Assembly (NCBI GenBank): GCA_963205235.1
Contig: CAUJIP010000014.1
Location: 45,574 to 109,573, forward strand
From: Pseudomonadota bacterium
Lineage (GTDB): Bacteria > Pseudomonadota > Alphaproteobacteria > Rhodobacterales > Rhodobacteraceae
Reading direction: 5' to 3'
DNA length: 64,000 nucleotides
The translations under genes were made by a program, and so were the position numbers. Position 1 is the first letter of the stretch, and every line of letters starts with the position of its first letter. The notes below the pieces were generated by a model. The model did no database searches, was not told where the DNA came from, and was given only the letters and a program-made list of their open reading frames with translations. Of this stretch, positions 7,892 to 20,306 are shown one piece after another.

Positions 7892-9688
7892 TCAGGCTTC
7901 CTTCGGCAGAACCCGCAAGCGAAGCTCGCGCAGCTGTTCGTTCATCGGCTCTGACGGGGCACCCATCAGCAGGTCTTCCGCGCGTTGGTTCATCGGGAAC
8001 ATGATGACCTCGCGGATGTTCTGGGTGTCGGCCAGCAGCATCACCAGACGGTCGATCCCGGCCGCACAGCCGCCGTGGGGCGGCGCACCGTACTTGAACG
8101 CCTTGACCATGCCGCCGAACCGCTTGTCGACCTCCGAATTCGGATAGCCCGCCAGTTCAAACGCCTTGTACATGATCTCGGGCTTGTGGTTGCGGATGCC
8201 GCCACTGATCACCTCATAGCCGTTGCACGCGAGGTCATACTGGTAGGCATAGACCTTCAGCGGGTCGCCGTTCAGCGCCTCAAGGCCCCCCTGCGGCATC
8301 GAGAACGGGTTGTGGGAAAAGTCGATCTTCCCCTCGTCGGTCTTCTCGTACATCGGGAAATCGACGATCCAGGCAAAGCGGAAGCTGTCCTTGTCGGTCA
8401 GCCCCAACTCCTCGCCGATGACGTTCCGCGCCCGACCCGCGATGGGCTCGAACGTTTCGGGCTTGCCGCCCAGGAAGAAGGCGGCGTCGCCCTTTTCCAG
8501 ACCCAGCTGCACCCGGATCGCCTCGGTCCGCTCGGGTCCGATGTTCTTGGCGAGCGGACCGGCGGCTTCCATGCCCGACCCATCCTCGGCCTCGCGCCAG
8601 AAGATATACCCCATTCCCGGCAGGCCCTGCTGTTGGGCAAAGGCGTTCATCCGGTCGCAGAACTTGCGGCCCACGGGTTCGCCAGATGGCCCCTTCGGAG
8701 CGGGAATGGCGCGGACCTCGTTGCCCTCCTGCTCCAGCAGCTTGGCGAAGATCGCAAAGCCCGAGCCTGCGAAATGCTGCGAAACATCCTGCATCCGGAT
8801 CGGGTTTCGCAGGTCGGGCTTGTCGGAGCCGTACCACTTCAGGCTGTCGCGATAGGCGATGCGCGGCCAGTCGGCGTGGACCTTGCGACCCTTGCCGAAG
8901 TGTTCGAACAGCCCCTGCAACACCGGTTGGACGGCGGCGAAGACGTCGTCCTGTGTCACAAAACTCATCTCGACGTCCAACTGGTAGAAGTCGGTGGGCG
9001 ACCGGTCGGCGCGCGGGTCTTCATCCCGGAAGCAGGGCGCGATCTGGAAATAGCGGTCGAAACCGGCCACCTGGATCAGCTGCTTGAACTGCTGCGGCGC
9101 CTGCGGCAGGGCGTAGAACTTGCCCGGATGCAGGCGGCTGGGAACCAGAAAGTCGCGCGCGCCTTCCGGCGACGAGGCGGTGATGATCGGCGTCTGGAAT
9201 TCGGTAAAGCCCTGGTCCCACATCGCATTGCGCAGCCAGCGCACCACGTTCGACCGCAGCATCATGTTCTGATGCATCGTGTCGCGCCGCAGGTCGAGGA
9301 AGCGATAGGTCAGACGGGTTTCCTCGGGGTATTCGGCATCGCCAAAGACCGGCAAGGGCAGTTCTTCCGACGCGCCCAGAACCTCGACCTCAGTCACATA
9401 GACCTCGATCTCGCCGGTCGGGATCTTGGTGTTGACCAAGGACGCATCCCGCGCCTTCACCCGCCCGTCAATGCGGATCACCCATTCGCTGCGCACCGCC
9501 TCCAGCGCCTTGAACGCCGCCGAATCGCCGTCACACAGCACCTGCGTGATCCCGTAATGGTCGCGCAGGTCGATGAACAACACGCCGCCATGGTCGCGCA
9601 CCCGGTGGACCCAGCCCGAAAGCCGGACGGTTTCGCCGACATGGGTCTTGTTCAGACCGGCACAGGTATGACTGCGATAGGCGTGCAT
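7892..9688 (-). CDS. aspS: Aspartate--tRNA ligase (probably non-discriminating Asp/Asn)
   Basis: A 598-residue class IIb synthetase of the bacterial type: N-terminal OB anticodon-binding domain (about 1-110), class II motif 2 region [19 protein letters not shown], the GAD insertion domain (about 290-430, ending with [11 protein letters not shown]), and motif 3 GIDRLVML near the end. Start ATG 9688 (AGGGAACGA upstream) fits the family N-terminus MHAYRSH; the open frame continues upstream without support. His33 in VRDHGG matches the residue found in non-discriminating bacterial AspRS (P. aeruginosa type), where E. coli has Leu, so it may also charge tRNA-Asn for amidation by GatCAB. A large inverted repeat lies upstream. 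Confidence 0.96.
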   Translation of the reverse strand: MHAYRSHTCAGLNKTHVGETVRLSGWVHRVRDHGGVLFIDLRDHYGITQVLCDGDSAAFKALEAVRSEWVIRIDGRVKARDASLVNTKIPTGEIEVYVTEVEVLGASEELPLPVFGDAEYPEETRLTYRFLDLRRDTMHQNMMLRSNVVRWLRNAMWDQGFTEFQTPIITASSPEGARDFLVPSRLHPGKFYALPQAPQQFKQLIQVAGFDRYFQIAPCFRDEDPRADRSPTDFYQLDVEMSFVTQDDVFAAVQPVLQGLFEHFGKGRKVHADWPRIAYRDSLKWYGSDKPDLRNPIRMQDVSQHFAGSGFAIFAKLLEQEGNEVRAIPAPKGPSGEPVGRKFCDRMNAFAQQQGLPGMGYIFWREAEDGSGMEAAGPLAKNIGPERTEAIRVQLGLEKGDAAFFLGGKPETFEPIAGRARNVIGEELGLTDKDSFRFAWIVDFPMYEKTDEGKIDFSHNPFSMPQGGLEALNGDPLKVYAYQYDLACNGYEVISGGIRNHKPEIMYKAFELAGYPNSEVDKRFGGMVKAFKYGAPPHGGCAAGIDRLVMLLADTQNIREVIMFPMNQRAEDLLMGAPSEPMNEQLRELRLRVLPKEA

Positions 9689-9766
9689 CTTCGTTCCCTT
9701 TCCAAGGGCTTTGGCATCATCGGCGCCGATACACCTTGCCCCCCGTCCGAAGTCAAGCCTTCGCCC

Positions 9767-9852
9767 TTTCATCTTTGTCTAAATATCCCCGCCGGAGGCT
9801 CCAACGCCCACCACCTGAAGCCTCCGGCGGGGATATTTAGACAAAGATGAAA
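9767..9852. repeat. Perfect 34-bp inverted repeat (GATATTT-type intergenic element)
   Basis: Arms 9767-9800 and 9819-9852 are perfect reverse complements around an 18-nt loop. Each arm reads outward as CCGGCGGGGATATTT followed by an AGACAAAGATGAA-like end. The right arm contains the stop codon of pabC (9837-9839) and the last codons HFIFV. Related single arms occur at 41369-41400, and more distant ones at 27741-27799 and 55257-55347. Likely function is transcription termination or mRNA 3' end protection. Confidence 0.9.
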
Positions 9853-10448
9853 TGTGCCGGAATCAGCCCGCGTAGGGCGTTGCCGACCCATAGCTGCACC
9901 CGTGGCAGGTCTTCCGCCAAAAGCACCTCTTCCGGGCAGGCGAGGTCTGCGCGCAAAACGCCGGGTAGAAGGCCGCAGGATAGCGGAGGCGTGCGCATCC
10001 CTTGGCCCCGGTCGAAGAAGACTGAAGTGACGGTGCCCTCGCAGACCTCGCCGTGCTCATTTTGAAAGATCACTTCGTCCAGCCCATCCGACAGGGCGGC
10101 GCGGGTCTGGTCATAAAGCGCCCGGTTGGTGGATTTCACGGTTAGCCACGGATCGCCCGATGCCAGCCGCTGCGTCGCAAGCCCCACCCGCCATTCGCGT
10201 TTCGCTGGTGGCAGGGGGAAGGTTTCCCAAAGGCTATGCCCCAAGCTGTCAAGCGTCAGGCGCAGGCGGGCCGGGTGGTCGGGGCCATCTGGCGCGACAT
10301 CAGGGCAGGCCCAGCCCAGAAGTCCGGCGCTGCGCTGCAAACGGGCCAGATGCAGGGGCCAGCGGGGTGCCCCCGACCCATCCCACAGGATCGTCTCGAT
10401 CAGCCTTAGTCCCGGCTGACGGCCGCCTTCACGAAGCGCGCTTTCCAC
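9837..10448 (-). CDS. pabC: Aminotransferase class IV, probable 4-amino-4-deoxychorismate lyase
   Basis: A 203-residue fold type IV PLP enzyme: LRLIETILWDG at the N-terminus, the Schiff-base lysine in LTVKSTNR (about Lys105), and FQNEHGEVCEGTVTSVFF. Being directly after pabB, it most likely releases p-aminobenzoate from aminodeoxychorismate for folate synthesis. I place the start at GTG 10448, six bases after a strong GGGAGGA, instead of ATG 10463; it then overlaps pabB by 43 nt. The last five codons and stop are encoded inside the 34-bp inverted repeat. Confidence 0.85.
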   Translation of the reverse strand: MESALREGGRQPGLRLIETILWDGSGAPRWPLHLARLQRSAGLLGWACPDVAPDGPDHPARLRLTLDSLGHSLWETFPLPPAKREWRVGLATQRLASGDPWLTVKSTNRALYDQTRAALSDGLDEVIFQNEHGEVCEGTVTSVFFDRGQGMRTPPLSCGLLPGVLRADLACPEEVLLAEDLPRVQLWVGNALRGLIPAHFIFV

Positions 10449-11542
10449 AGCGCTTCCTCCCATTCGCCATCGACAGTTGACCCATGCGTCAGCCCGCCGC
10501 CCACATTCATCACGATGTCCTGCCCGGTCACGGCCAAGGTCCGGATCGCCACCGAAAAATCGGCATCCCCGTCAGGCGACATCCAACCCACCGCCCCGCA
10601 GTAAACCCCGCGAGGCGAAGGCTCGACTTCGCGGATGATTTCCATTGCCCGGATCTTTGGCGCGCCCGTGACCGAACCGCAGGGAAACAGCGCCGCCATC
10701 AGCCCCGACAGACCCGGCGCGCCGATCAGATCGGCCTCGACGGTCGAGGTCATCTGGTGGACCGTCCCATAAGTCTCGATCGCGAACAGGGCGGGAACCT
10801 TGACGCTGCCAACCCGTGCCAGCCGCGAAATGTCGTTGCGCAGCAAGTCCACGATCATCAGGTTCTCGGCCCGGTCCTTCTCGGCCCCCTGCAATTCAGT
10901 AATGATCGCCGCATCTTCGGCCGCATCCCTGCCGCGCGGGCGGGTGCCCTTCATCGGGCGGGTGACGATGCGTCCGCCCTTTATCTGGAAGAACAATTCT
11001 GGGGACCGCGACACCACGACCGGCCCGACACCAAGGTCGACAAAAGCCCCATGCCCCACCGCCCCGGTACGCCGGAACGCGCCGTACAGCCCAAGGGCCG
11101 ACCCAGAGACCAGCCGCGCCTGCATCGGGAAGGTCAGGTTCACCTGATAGCAGTCGCCCGCCGCGATATAGTCAAAGACCTTGCGCGCCGCATTGCCATA
11201 GGCGCGGCGTCCCACTGCGGGAACCGGCGCTGTCATCCGGGTCGTGCGGCCTTCGTCTGCGGCGCGGTCCAGCGACGGGCCCGCATCTTCTGGCGTGTCA
11301 AACACCCCCAGTGCCAGCAATGGCCCGGCGCGTCGGCGCGGCATCAGGCGGGCAAGCTTTGGCTCCAGCGCATAGCCCGCTTCATAGCCGACATAGCCAG
11401 CGATCCAGGCCCCACCCCGGCGCAAGCTTTCGGCCCGGGCCAGCGCGGGCGCAACTTCAGACGCCCGTGACGCGACGATCACCTCGCGCGGGCGGTTGAA
11501 GAGTGCAGGCCTTTCCCCCGGCCCATGTTCGATAAGGATCAC
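10406..11542 (-). CDS. pabB: Aminodeoxychorismate synthase component I
   Basis: A 378-residue chorismate-binding enzyme making 4-amino-4-deoxychorismate with a glutaminase partner (PabA, not in this window). Chorismate-binding motifs: IAAGDCYQVNLTFP, PELFFQIKGG, RPMKGTRPRG, DLLRNDISRLARVGSV, FPCGSVTGAPKIRAMEII and GVYCGAVGW. It lacks the long N-terminal domain of TrpE-like enzymes, which is normal for short PabB forms. The 3' end overlaps pabC, so the two are coupled. Folate biosynthesis, cytoplasm. Confidence 0.92.
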   Translation of the reverse strand: MILIEHGPGERPALFNRPREVIVASRASEVAPALARAESLRRGGAWIAGYVGYEAGYALEPKLARLMPRRRAGPLLALGVFDTPEDAGPSLDRAADEGRTTRMTAPVPAVGRRAYGNAARKVFDYIAAGDCYQVNLTFPMQARLVSGSALGLYGAFRRTGAVGHGAFVDLGVGPVVVSRSPELFFQIKGGRIVTRPMKGTRPRGRDAAEDAAIITELQGAEKDRAENLMIVDLLRNDISRLARVGSVKVPALFAIETYGTVHQMTSTVEADLIGAPGLSGLMAALFPCGSVTGAPKIRAMEIIREVEPSPRGVYCGAVGWMSPDGDADFSVAIRTLAVTGQDIVMNVGGGLTHGSTVDGEWEEALWKARFVKAAVSRD

Positions 11543-11801
11543 CCCAAGGGCCCCCGCGATGCCAACAGGTTCGAAATAGGCCGAACCCGGCCTTGCCGCC
11601 AGACCAAACCGCGGCTCCCCGGCTCCCGAAACCGACCCCGAAGAAGAAAATACCTGATCGAAGGGTCAAGTAACGCATTCAAAGCTTGCTTGCCGATCAA
11701 TTTCGCGCTTCCCTGTCGCCACGATTGCGCCACCACATCCTGTGGGCGGTTTGCCACAAACAACAACAATGCGTCCAACAACCGGTACGAAGGGAACTCA
11801 A

Positions 11802-13394
11802 ATGGCTTCCGACGACTACAACGACCACGCCAAGCATGAGGACATGAAAGTCCTGCATGGCATGGGCTATGCACAGGAGCTTTCGCGCTCCATGTCCAAA
11901 TTCTCGAACTTCGCGATCTCCTTCTCGATCATCTGCATCCTGTCCGGCGGGATCAACTCCTTCGCACAGGCGATCTCCTCTGTCGGCGGTGCCGGCGCGG
12001 GCATCGGCTGGATCACAGGCTGCATCATCTCGGGTATGTTCGCGCTTTCCATGGCACAGATCGCCTCGGCCTTCCCGACGGCGGGCGGGCTTTATCACTG
12101 GGCCTCGATCCTTGGCGGCCGGTTCTGGGGCTGGCTCACCGCCTGGCTTAACCTTCTGGGCCTGATCACCGTTCTGGGCGCCATCAACATCGGTACCGCC
12201 TATTTCTTCGCGGGTGCCATCGCGCCGATGTTCGGCACGGTCGCCGAAGACGGGACCATGACCACCTTCTTCACCGGCACGGACGGTCAGGTTGTCGCCT
12301 TCGTCGCGATCATCACGATCATCCAGGCGGTGTTCAACCATATCGGCATCAAGGCCACGACCTTCCTGACCGACATCTCGGGCTACATCATCTTTGCGAC
12401 CACCGCCGTTCTGGTCGTCGCCTGCCTGATGTATGCGCCCGCGATCGACATCTCGCGGTTGTGGACCTTCACCAACTATTCGGGTGATGCTGGGGGCGGC
12501 GTGTTCCCGCAGACCGACAACGTGGGCTACCTGTTCCTGCTCTGCCTCTTGCTGCCGGTCTACACGATCACCGGGTATGATGCTTCGGCGCATACTTCGG
12601 AAGAGACCAAGAACGCTGCCCATTCGGTACCGAAAGGCATCGTGTCTGCTGTGATCTGGTCGTCGCTGATCGGCTGGATCATGATCTGCGCCATCACGCT
12701 TGCGATCCCGGACATGGCCGTCGCTGCTGGCCAGGGCTGGGGCATGTTCTTCGGCACGATGGATGCAATCATGCCCGCCGGGCTGAAGTCCGTGCTCTAC
12801 ATCGGCATATTCATCGCCCAGCTTCTCTGCGGTCTGGCCACGGTGACTTCGGCCAGCCGGATGCTGTTCGCCTTCTCGCGCGATGACGGGATGCCGGTCG
12901 GCTCCAAGGCGCTGGCCACCGTCTCGCCCAAGTACCGCACGCCGGTCAACGCGATCTGGACGGCGACGGTGCTCTGCATTCTCTATGTGGTGCTGGCGAT
13001 GATGATCAAGATCGAAGGCACCTCGATCTACGTGATCGTGGTGAACTCGACCCTTGTCTTCCTGTTCCTGTCCTTCACCATCCCGCTGGTTGCGGCGATG
13101 CTGAACTATGGCGGGGCCAAGTGGCCGAACCCCGGCCCCTGGGCGATGTCGGCGGGCCTTTACAAGCTGGTGACGGTGCTATCGGTGGTCGGGATGGCGA
13201 TCATCCTCTTCATCGCCGTCGCCCCGCCGAATGAGCGGGTGCTCTATGTCGTCGCGGGCTTCATCGCCCTGGCGCTGGTTCTTTGGGTCGCGGTGGAAAG
13301 CCGCCGCTTCGAAGGCCCGCCGACCGGCGAAAAGATCGCCGCTCGCAAGGCCGCCATTGCTGCTGCCGAAGCAGCGGTTGGCGAAAAGGGCTAA
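11802..13394 (+). CDS. APC superfamily amino acid permease (ACT family)
   Basis: A 530-residue inner-membrane transporter with about 12 helices. The N-terminal signature ELSRSMSKFSNFAISFSI and the ICILSGGINSF helix are typical of the amino acid/choline transporter group that includes GABA and choline permeases. YDASAHTSEETKNA is the conserved loop after helix 6. Substrate is unknown; GABA, choline or an amino acid are candidates. ATG 11802 is preceded by GAAGGGAA. Single gene in a 259-nt upstream gap with no other feature I can support, and closed by a strong terminator. Confidence 0.88.
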   Translation: MASDDYNDHAKHEDMKVLHGMGYAQELSRSMSKFSNFAISFSIICILSGGINSFAQAISSVGGAGAGIGWITGCIISGMFALSMAQIASAFPTAGGLYHWASILGGRFWGWLTAWLNLLGLITVLGAINIGTAYFFAGAIAPMFGTVAEDGTMTTFFTGTDGQVVAFVAIITIIQAVFNHIGIKATTFLTDISGYIIFATTAVLVVACLMYAPAIDISRLWTFTNYSGDAGGGVFPQTDNVGYLFLLCLLLPVYTITGYDASAHTSEETKNAAHSVPKGIVSAVIWSSLIGWIMICAITLAIPDMAVAAGQGWGMFFGTMDAIMPAGLKSVLYIGIFIAQLLCGLATVTSASRMLFAFSRDDGMPVGSKALATVSPKYRTPVNAIWTATVLCILYVVLAMMIKIEGTSIYVIVVNSTLVFLFLSFTIPLVAAMLNYGGAKWPNPGPWAMSAGLYKLVTVLSVVGMAIILFIAVAPPNERVLYVVAGFIALALVLWVAVESRRFEGPPTGEKIAARKAAIAAAEAAVGEKG

Positions 13395-13419
13395 GGCCTC
13401 GGCCATCCTGAAAACCGGA

Positions 13420-13450
13420 AAGGCCAGAGCTTCGGCTCTGGCCTTTTCCT
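13420..13450 (+). terminator. Rho-independent terminator of the permease gene
   Basis: Stem AAGGCCAGAGC (13420-13430), UUCG tetraloop, complementary GCTCTGGCCTT (13435-13445), then TTCCTTT. Eleven perfect base pairs with a stable tetraloop and a T-rich tail, 26 nt after the permease stop. Confidence 0.9.
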
Positions 13451-13538
13451 TTGGTCGCACGCCCCGCCGTTTGCCCCTTGCGCCCCCCCGGCTTCTGTCT
13501 ATAACCCGCACAATTTTGCGCAAAGGATGGGGGCTGAC

Positions 13539-16868
<3,330 letters not shown>

Positions 16869-16877
16869 GGGAAGGCC

Positions 16878-17291
16878 TCACTTGCTACCAAATATCTCAT
16901 TGCAGCGGCTCATTTCCCAAACGCCGCTAGAATCTTTTTGAGAGAGAATCTGTTCAATTTTCCCGGCTTTGTTCGAAACAATTCTGACCTGACACTGAAT
17001 ATCGATGGTCGTCGCAGGAGAATAGTTGGTATACGCGGTGGCTGTGTTTCCGTAGCCGGTCACAGTCGTATAAGAACTTCCTGGCATTGTTATGCTTTGC
17101 GGCGCTTCTGCCCAAACGAAAATGGTTCGGCCATCTTGGGTGTTGTATTGGCTCGAAGGAGGTCCGTTCTCTATGAAAAACTGGTCCACCGGTTTACCTA
17201 TGTACTTTGATGAAAGCGCCTCGTTTGCCTGTTCAGTGGTGGTACAGGCTGTCACTGCTGCAGCAAAGCAAACAAGAATCAGTCGTTTCAT
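16878..17291 (-). CDS. Low-GC lipoprotein of unknown function
   Basis: A 137-residue protein. The N-terminus MKRLILVCFAAAVTAC is a signal peptide ending in a lipobox (Cys16), so it is probably an outer- or inner-membrane lipoprotein. The mature part has a GKPVDQFFIENGPPSSQYN segment reminiscent of small SmpA/OmlA-like lipoproteins, then a Tyr/Thr-rich linker TVTGYGNTATAYTNYSP and a C-terminal strand region with two Cys. ATG 17291 has GAGGA upstream and is better than upstream starts. Base composition here is visibly AT-richer than both neighbours, a sign of possible transfer. Convergent with carB, 9 nt between stops. Confidence 0.75.
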   Translation of the reverse strand: MKRLILVCFAAAVTACTTTEQANEALSSKYIGKPVDQFFIENGPPSSQYNTQDGRTIFVWAEAPQSITMPGSSYTTVTGYGNTATAYTNYSPATTIDIQCQVRIVSNKAGKIEQILSQKDSSGVWEMSRCNEIFGSK

Positions 17292-17404
17292 TTTATCGTC
17301 CTCGTTAAAATTCAAAGCAAGCGTGGCCGAATAGACCTTGCGGGTCAATGGTTGGAAATCAGTTTACAGTCTAATGCCCATTCCCATCCGCCAGTGTAGT
17401 TTCC

Positions 17405-17420
17405 TTAACCCCCCGTTAAC
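17405..17420 (+). promoter_or_regulatory. CtrA-type box TTAA-N7-TTAAC
   Basis: Exact match to the alphaproteobacterial CtrA consensus: TTAA at 17405-17408, seven bases CCCCCCG, TTAAC at 17416-17420. It lies 26 nt before the ATG of the small lipoprotein gene at 17447, so transcription would start close to the coding region. Motif seen directly; CtrA binding is inferred. Confidence 0.55.
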
Positions 17421-17446
17421 CCTTCCCATGCCACCCTCCCCGGGCC

Positions 17447-17743
17447 ATGAAACCCGCCCTCCTCCTCCCTTTCCTCCTCGCCGCCTGTGGGGCCTCTCCG
17501 GCGCCTGAATTCTTCGGGGCCACCCGCACCGAAGTCACCGTCAACGCCCGCGACTATGTCGTCCTGCAAAAGGGCGAGCGGGTGGAGGTCATCCGCCTTG
17601 GCTATGCCCATCGGGGTGAGCATCAGGAAATCCGCGCCACGATGATCGAACTCATCCCCACTGTCACCGGCTGCACCCTGCGCGAAAGCACCCTGACCGG
17701 CGATTCCGGGGAAATGCGGGGGTCTGTCAACTGCCCGAAGTGA
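17447..17743 (+). CDS. Small lipoprotein of unknown function
   Basis: A 98-residue protein starting MKPALLLPFLLAAC, a compact signal peptide with lipobox Cys14. The mature 85 residues are mostly beta (ATRTEVTVNARDYVVLQKGERVEVIRLG) with two further Cys near the C-terminus (GCTLRES and VNCPK) that could form a disulfide. No family recognised with certainty; similar small lipoproteins occur in Rhodobacterales. No strong ribosome site is visible (CCCCGGGCC before the ATG). A CtrA box precedes it. purC follows 83 nt later on the same strand. Confidence 0.7.
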   Translation: MKPALLLPFLLAACGASPAPEFFGATRTEVTVNARDYVVLQKGERVEVIRLGYAHRGEHQEIRATMIELIPTVTGCTLRESTLTGDSGEMRGSVNCPK

Positions 17744-17826
17744 CAGGCTATGGGCGGGCAGGGCGACCGACGCCTTGACTCCGCCCGCCCAAAGTCCAAG
17801 AAGCGGGCAGCCAGACGGAGGCCCTT

Positions 17827-18795
17827 ATGCCCGCCATTCTCGACATGACCCGCAGCCTGCCCGAGGCCCGCATCCCGGAGCTTCCGAACCCCTATTTCGG
17901 CAAGGTCCGCGATTGCTATGATCTGCCCGATGGCAGCCGCCTTTTGATCTCCTCCGACCGGATTTCCGCCTTTGACCGCATTCTGGCGGTGATCCCGTGG
18001 AAGGGTCAGGTGCTGACGCAACTGGCGCGCTACTGGTTCGACCAAACCGCCGACATCGCCGCGAACCATGTCATCGACTACCCCGATGCCAATGTCGTCC
18101 GGGGCAAGCGGGTCACCATCCTGCCGGTGGAAATCGTCGTGCGCGGGTATCTGGCGGGCACCACCTCGACCTCGATCCTGACGCAGTACAAGGCGGGCCA
18201 GCGGCGCATGTATGGCCACCAACTGCCCGATGGCCTGAAAGACAACCAGGCCCTGCCGCAGGCGATCATCACCCCCACGTCCAAGGCCTTTGACGGCGGG
18301 CATGATGAGCCCCTGACCGCGCAGGATATCCTTGCCCAGGGCCTCTTGACCCAAAAGCAATGGGACGAAGTCAGCGCAAAATCCCTTGCCCTCTTCGCGC
18401 GCGGCCAGAAGATGGCCGCCGAAAGGGGCCTGATCCTTGTCGATACGAAATACGAATTCGGCGTGGACACCGAAGGCAACATCCTTCTGGCCGACGAAAT
18501 CCATACCCCCGATTCAAGCCGCTACTGGATCGCCGATGGCTATGAGGCCGCCTTCGCCACGGGGTCGCGTCCGCCCAGCTTTGACAAGGATGTCATCCGG
18601 TCCTGGGTGGTCGCCCGCTGCGATCCCTACAAGGATGCGATCCCCGAAATCCCGGCCGAGATGATCGACCAGACCGCCCGTGTCTATGTGCAGGCCTATG
18701 AGGCGATCACCGGCCAGCCCTTTATCCCCGACACCGCAGGCACCACCCCGCTGGCCCGCGTCCGCGCCCATCTTGCCCCCTATTTCCAAAGCTGA
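17827..18795 (+). CDS. purC: Phosphoribosylaminoimidazole-succinocarboxamide synthase (long form)
   Basis: A 322-residue SAICAR synthetase, purine synthesis step 8 (CAIR + Asp + ATP). Motifs: [26 protein letters not shown] at the N-terminus, [13 protein letters not shown], and [11 protein letters not shown]. At ~320 residues it is the longer, Ade1-like type; Rhodobacterales frequently have a second, ~250-residue PurC elsewhere, so this may be a paralog. GGAGG stands six bases before ATG 17827. It is not in a pur cluster; fructokinase and dtd genes follow, possibly co-transcribed. Confidence 0.94.
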   Translation: MPAILDMTRSLPEARIPELPNPYFGKVRDCYDLPDGSRLLISSDRISAFDRILAVIPWKGQVLTQLARYWFDQTADIAANHVIDYPDANVVRGKRVTILPVEIVVRGYLAGTTSTSILTQYKAGQRRMYGHQLPDGLKDNQALPQAIITPTSKAFDGGHDEPLTAQDILAQGLLTQKQWDEVSAKSLALFARGQKMAAERGLILVDTKYEFGVDTEGNILLADEIHTPDSSRYWIADGYEAAFATGSRPPSFDKDVIRSWVVARCDPYKDAIPEIPAEMIDQTARVYVQAYEAITGQPFIPDTAGTTPLARVRAHLAPYFQS

Positions 18796-18861
18796 CTCGG
18801 TCACTGTTTGCGCTACCACAGGCGGGGCGCTAATCAGGCACAGGACCATGAGGAGATCGCG

Positions 18862-19785
18862 ATGATTCTAAGCTGTGGCGAAGCGCTGATCGACATGCTG
18901 CCCCGGACCTCGGCGCTGGGTGAACCCGCTTTTGCCCCCTATGCGGGGGGGGCTGTCTTCAACACCGCCATCGCGCTTGGTCGCCTTGGCGCGCCCTCGG
19001 CCTTCTTCTCGGGCGTCTCGAACGACATGCTGGGCGAAATCCTTGCCGACACGCTGATCGCTTCCCACGTCGACACCCGCTACCTCGCCCGGTCCGACCG
19101 GCCCACGACCGTGGCCTTCGTCAAGCTGGTGAACGGCCAGGCCACCTATGCCTTTTATGACGAGGGCACGGCGGGCCGGATGCTTTCTACAGATCAGTTG
19201 CCCACCCTGCCGCCAGAAATCTCCACCCTCTTCCTCGGCGGGATCAGCCTGGTCAACGACCCCGCCGCCAGCACCTATGAGGCGCTGCAGGCCCGCGAAG
19301 CGGCAACCCGCGTCACCATGGTCGACCCCAACATCCGCCCCGGCTTCATCAAAGGCAAGGAAACCGAATACCGCGCCCGCATCGAACGGATGATCGCCCG
19401 TGCCGATATCGTGAAACTGTCGGATGAGGATCTGCACTGGCTGTCTGGCCCCGGCGACCTGACCGCGCTTGCCCGTGGCATCCTGGCCAAAGGGCCGAAG
19501 CTTGTGTTCATCACCGAAGGCGCCGCCGGGGCCCGCGCGGTGACCGCGACGCAGGACCGCTTTGTCGCCGCCCAGAAGATCACCGTCGTCGACACTGTCG
19601 GCGCGGGCGACACGTTCAACGCGGGCACCCTGGCCGCGCTGCACAAGGCCGGGGCACTGACCAAAGCCGGAATCGCCACCCTGTCCGACGCCACGCTGGA
19701 TGCCGCCCTGACGCTGGGAACCCGCGCTGCCGCCATCACCTGCGCCCGCGCCGGGGCCAACCCGCCGTGGGAGAATGAACTGTGA
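18862..19785 (+). CDS. PfkB-family carbohydrate kinase, probable fructokinase
   Basis: A 307-residue ribokinase-fold sugar kinase. N-terminal [12 protein letters not shown] and the [18 protein letters not shown] sugar-binding segment, SEQ-type DEDLHWL helix, and the C-terminal PfkB signature [14 protein letters not shown] with the catalytic Asp in GAGD. The pattern resembles bacterial fructokinases; ribose or another sugar cannot be excluded. ATG 18862 follows GAGGAG. Its stop overlaps the GTG of dtd (GTGA), showing coupling with the D-aminoacyl-tRNA deacylase. Confidence 0.87.
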   Translation: MILSCGEALIDMLPRTSALGEPAFAPYAGGAVFNTAIALGRLGAPSAFFSGVSNDMLGEILADTLIASHVDTRYLARSDRPTTVAFVKLVNGQATYAFYDEGTAGRMLSTDQLPTLPPEISTLFLGGISLVNDPAASTYEALQAREAATRVTMVDPNIRPGFIKGKETEYRARIERMIARADIVKLSDEDLHWLSGPGDLTALARGILAKGPKLVFITEGAAGARAVTATQDRFVAAQKITVVDTVGAGDTFNAGTLAALHKAGALTKAGIATLSDATLDAALTLGTRAAAITCARAGANPPWENEL

Positions 19786-20225
19786 GGGCCGTCCTCCAGC
19801 GCGTCGCGCAGGCGCAGGTCCATGTGGACGGCACACTGATCGGGCAGACGGCCAAGGGCTTTCTGATCCTTGTCTGCGCCATGGGCGGCGATACCGACAC
19901 GCAGGCCGAAAAGCTGGCGGCCAAGGTCGCAAAACTGCGCGTCTTCAAGGACGATCAGGGCAAGATGAACCTGTCGGTCAAGGATATCGGCGGGTCGGCC
20001 CTTGTCGTCAGCCAGTTCACCCTTGCCGCCGACCTGCGCGGCAACCGCCCCGGCTTTTCCACCGCCGCGCCTCCGGCAGAGGGCGAGCGTCTGTACCAGA
20101 AATTCAGCGATGCCCTGCGCGCCGAAGGTGTTCCCGTCGAAAACGGCCAGTTCGGCGCGGATATGGCGGTCAGTCTGGTCAATGACGGGCCGGTGACCAT
20201 CTGGATGGACACCGACGCGCTTTAG
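19782..20225 (+). CDS. dtd: D-aminoacyl-tRNA deacylase
   Basis: A 147-residue enzyme removing D-amino acids (and Gly from tRNA-Ala) from mischarged tRNAs. Hallmarks seen: [17 protein letters not shown] start, SQFTLAAD with the active-site Ser-Gln-Phe-Thr, and [10 protein letters not shown] with the Gly-cisPro-type GPVT segment. The start is GTG 19782 within the fructokinase stop. Three back-to-back palindromes follow 5 nt after its stop. Confidence 0.93.
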   Translation: MRAVLQRVAQAQVHVDGTLIGQTAKGFLILVCAMGGDTDTQAEKLAAKVAKLRVFKDDQGKMNLSVKDIGGSALVVSQFTLAADLRGNRPGFSTAAPPAEGERLYQKFSDALRAEGVPVENGQFGADMAVSLVNDGPVTIWMDTDAL

Positions 20226-20230
20226 CCGCC

Positions 20231-20295
20231 GGAATTTTCGAAAATTCCCGACCGGAGCCTTCAAAGGCTCCGGCACGATTTCTTCGAAGAAATCG
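20231..20295. repeat. Three consecutive palindromes between convergent genes
   Basis: GGAATTTTCGAAAATTCC (20231-20248, perfect), a 22-nt hairpin with arms CCGGAGCCTT/AAGGCTCCGG (20252-20261/20264-20273), and CGATTTCTTCGAAGAAATCG (20276-20295, perfect). Only 2-3 nt separate them. The third resembles the first stem of the repeats at 289 and 2901. Position between converging dtd and a secreted-protein gene suggests bidirectional termination, although no T-tract follows. Confidence 0.85.
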
Positions 20296-20306
20296 CAGTG
20301 CCCCGA

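Noticed and set aside
7985..9850. 621-codon plus-strand open frame opposite aspS
   Set aside because: Mirror of a highly conserved tRNA synthetase gene; no recognisable domain.
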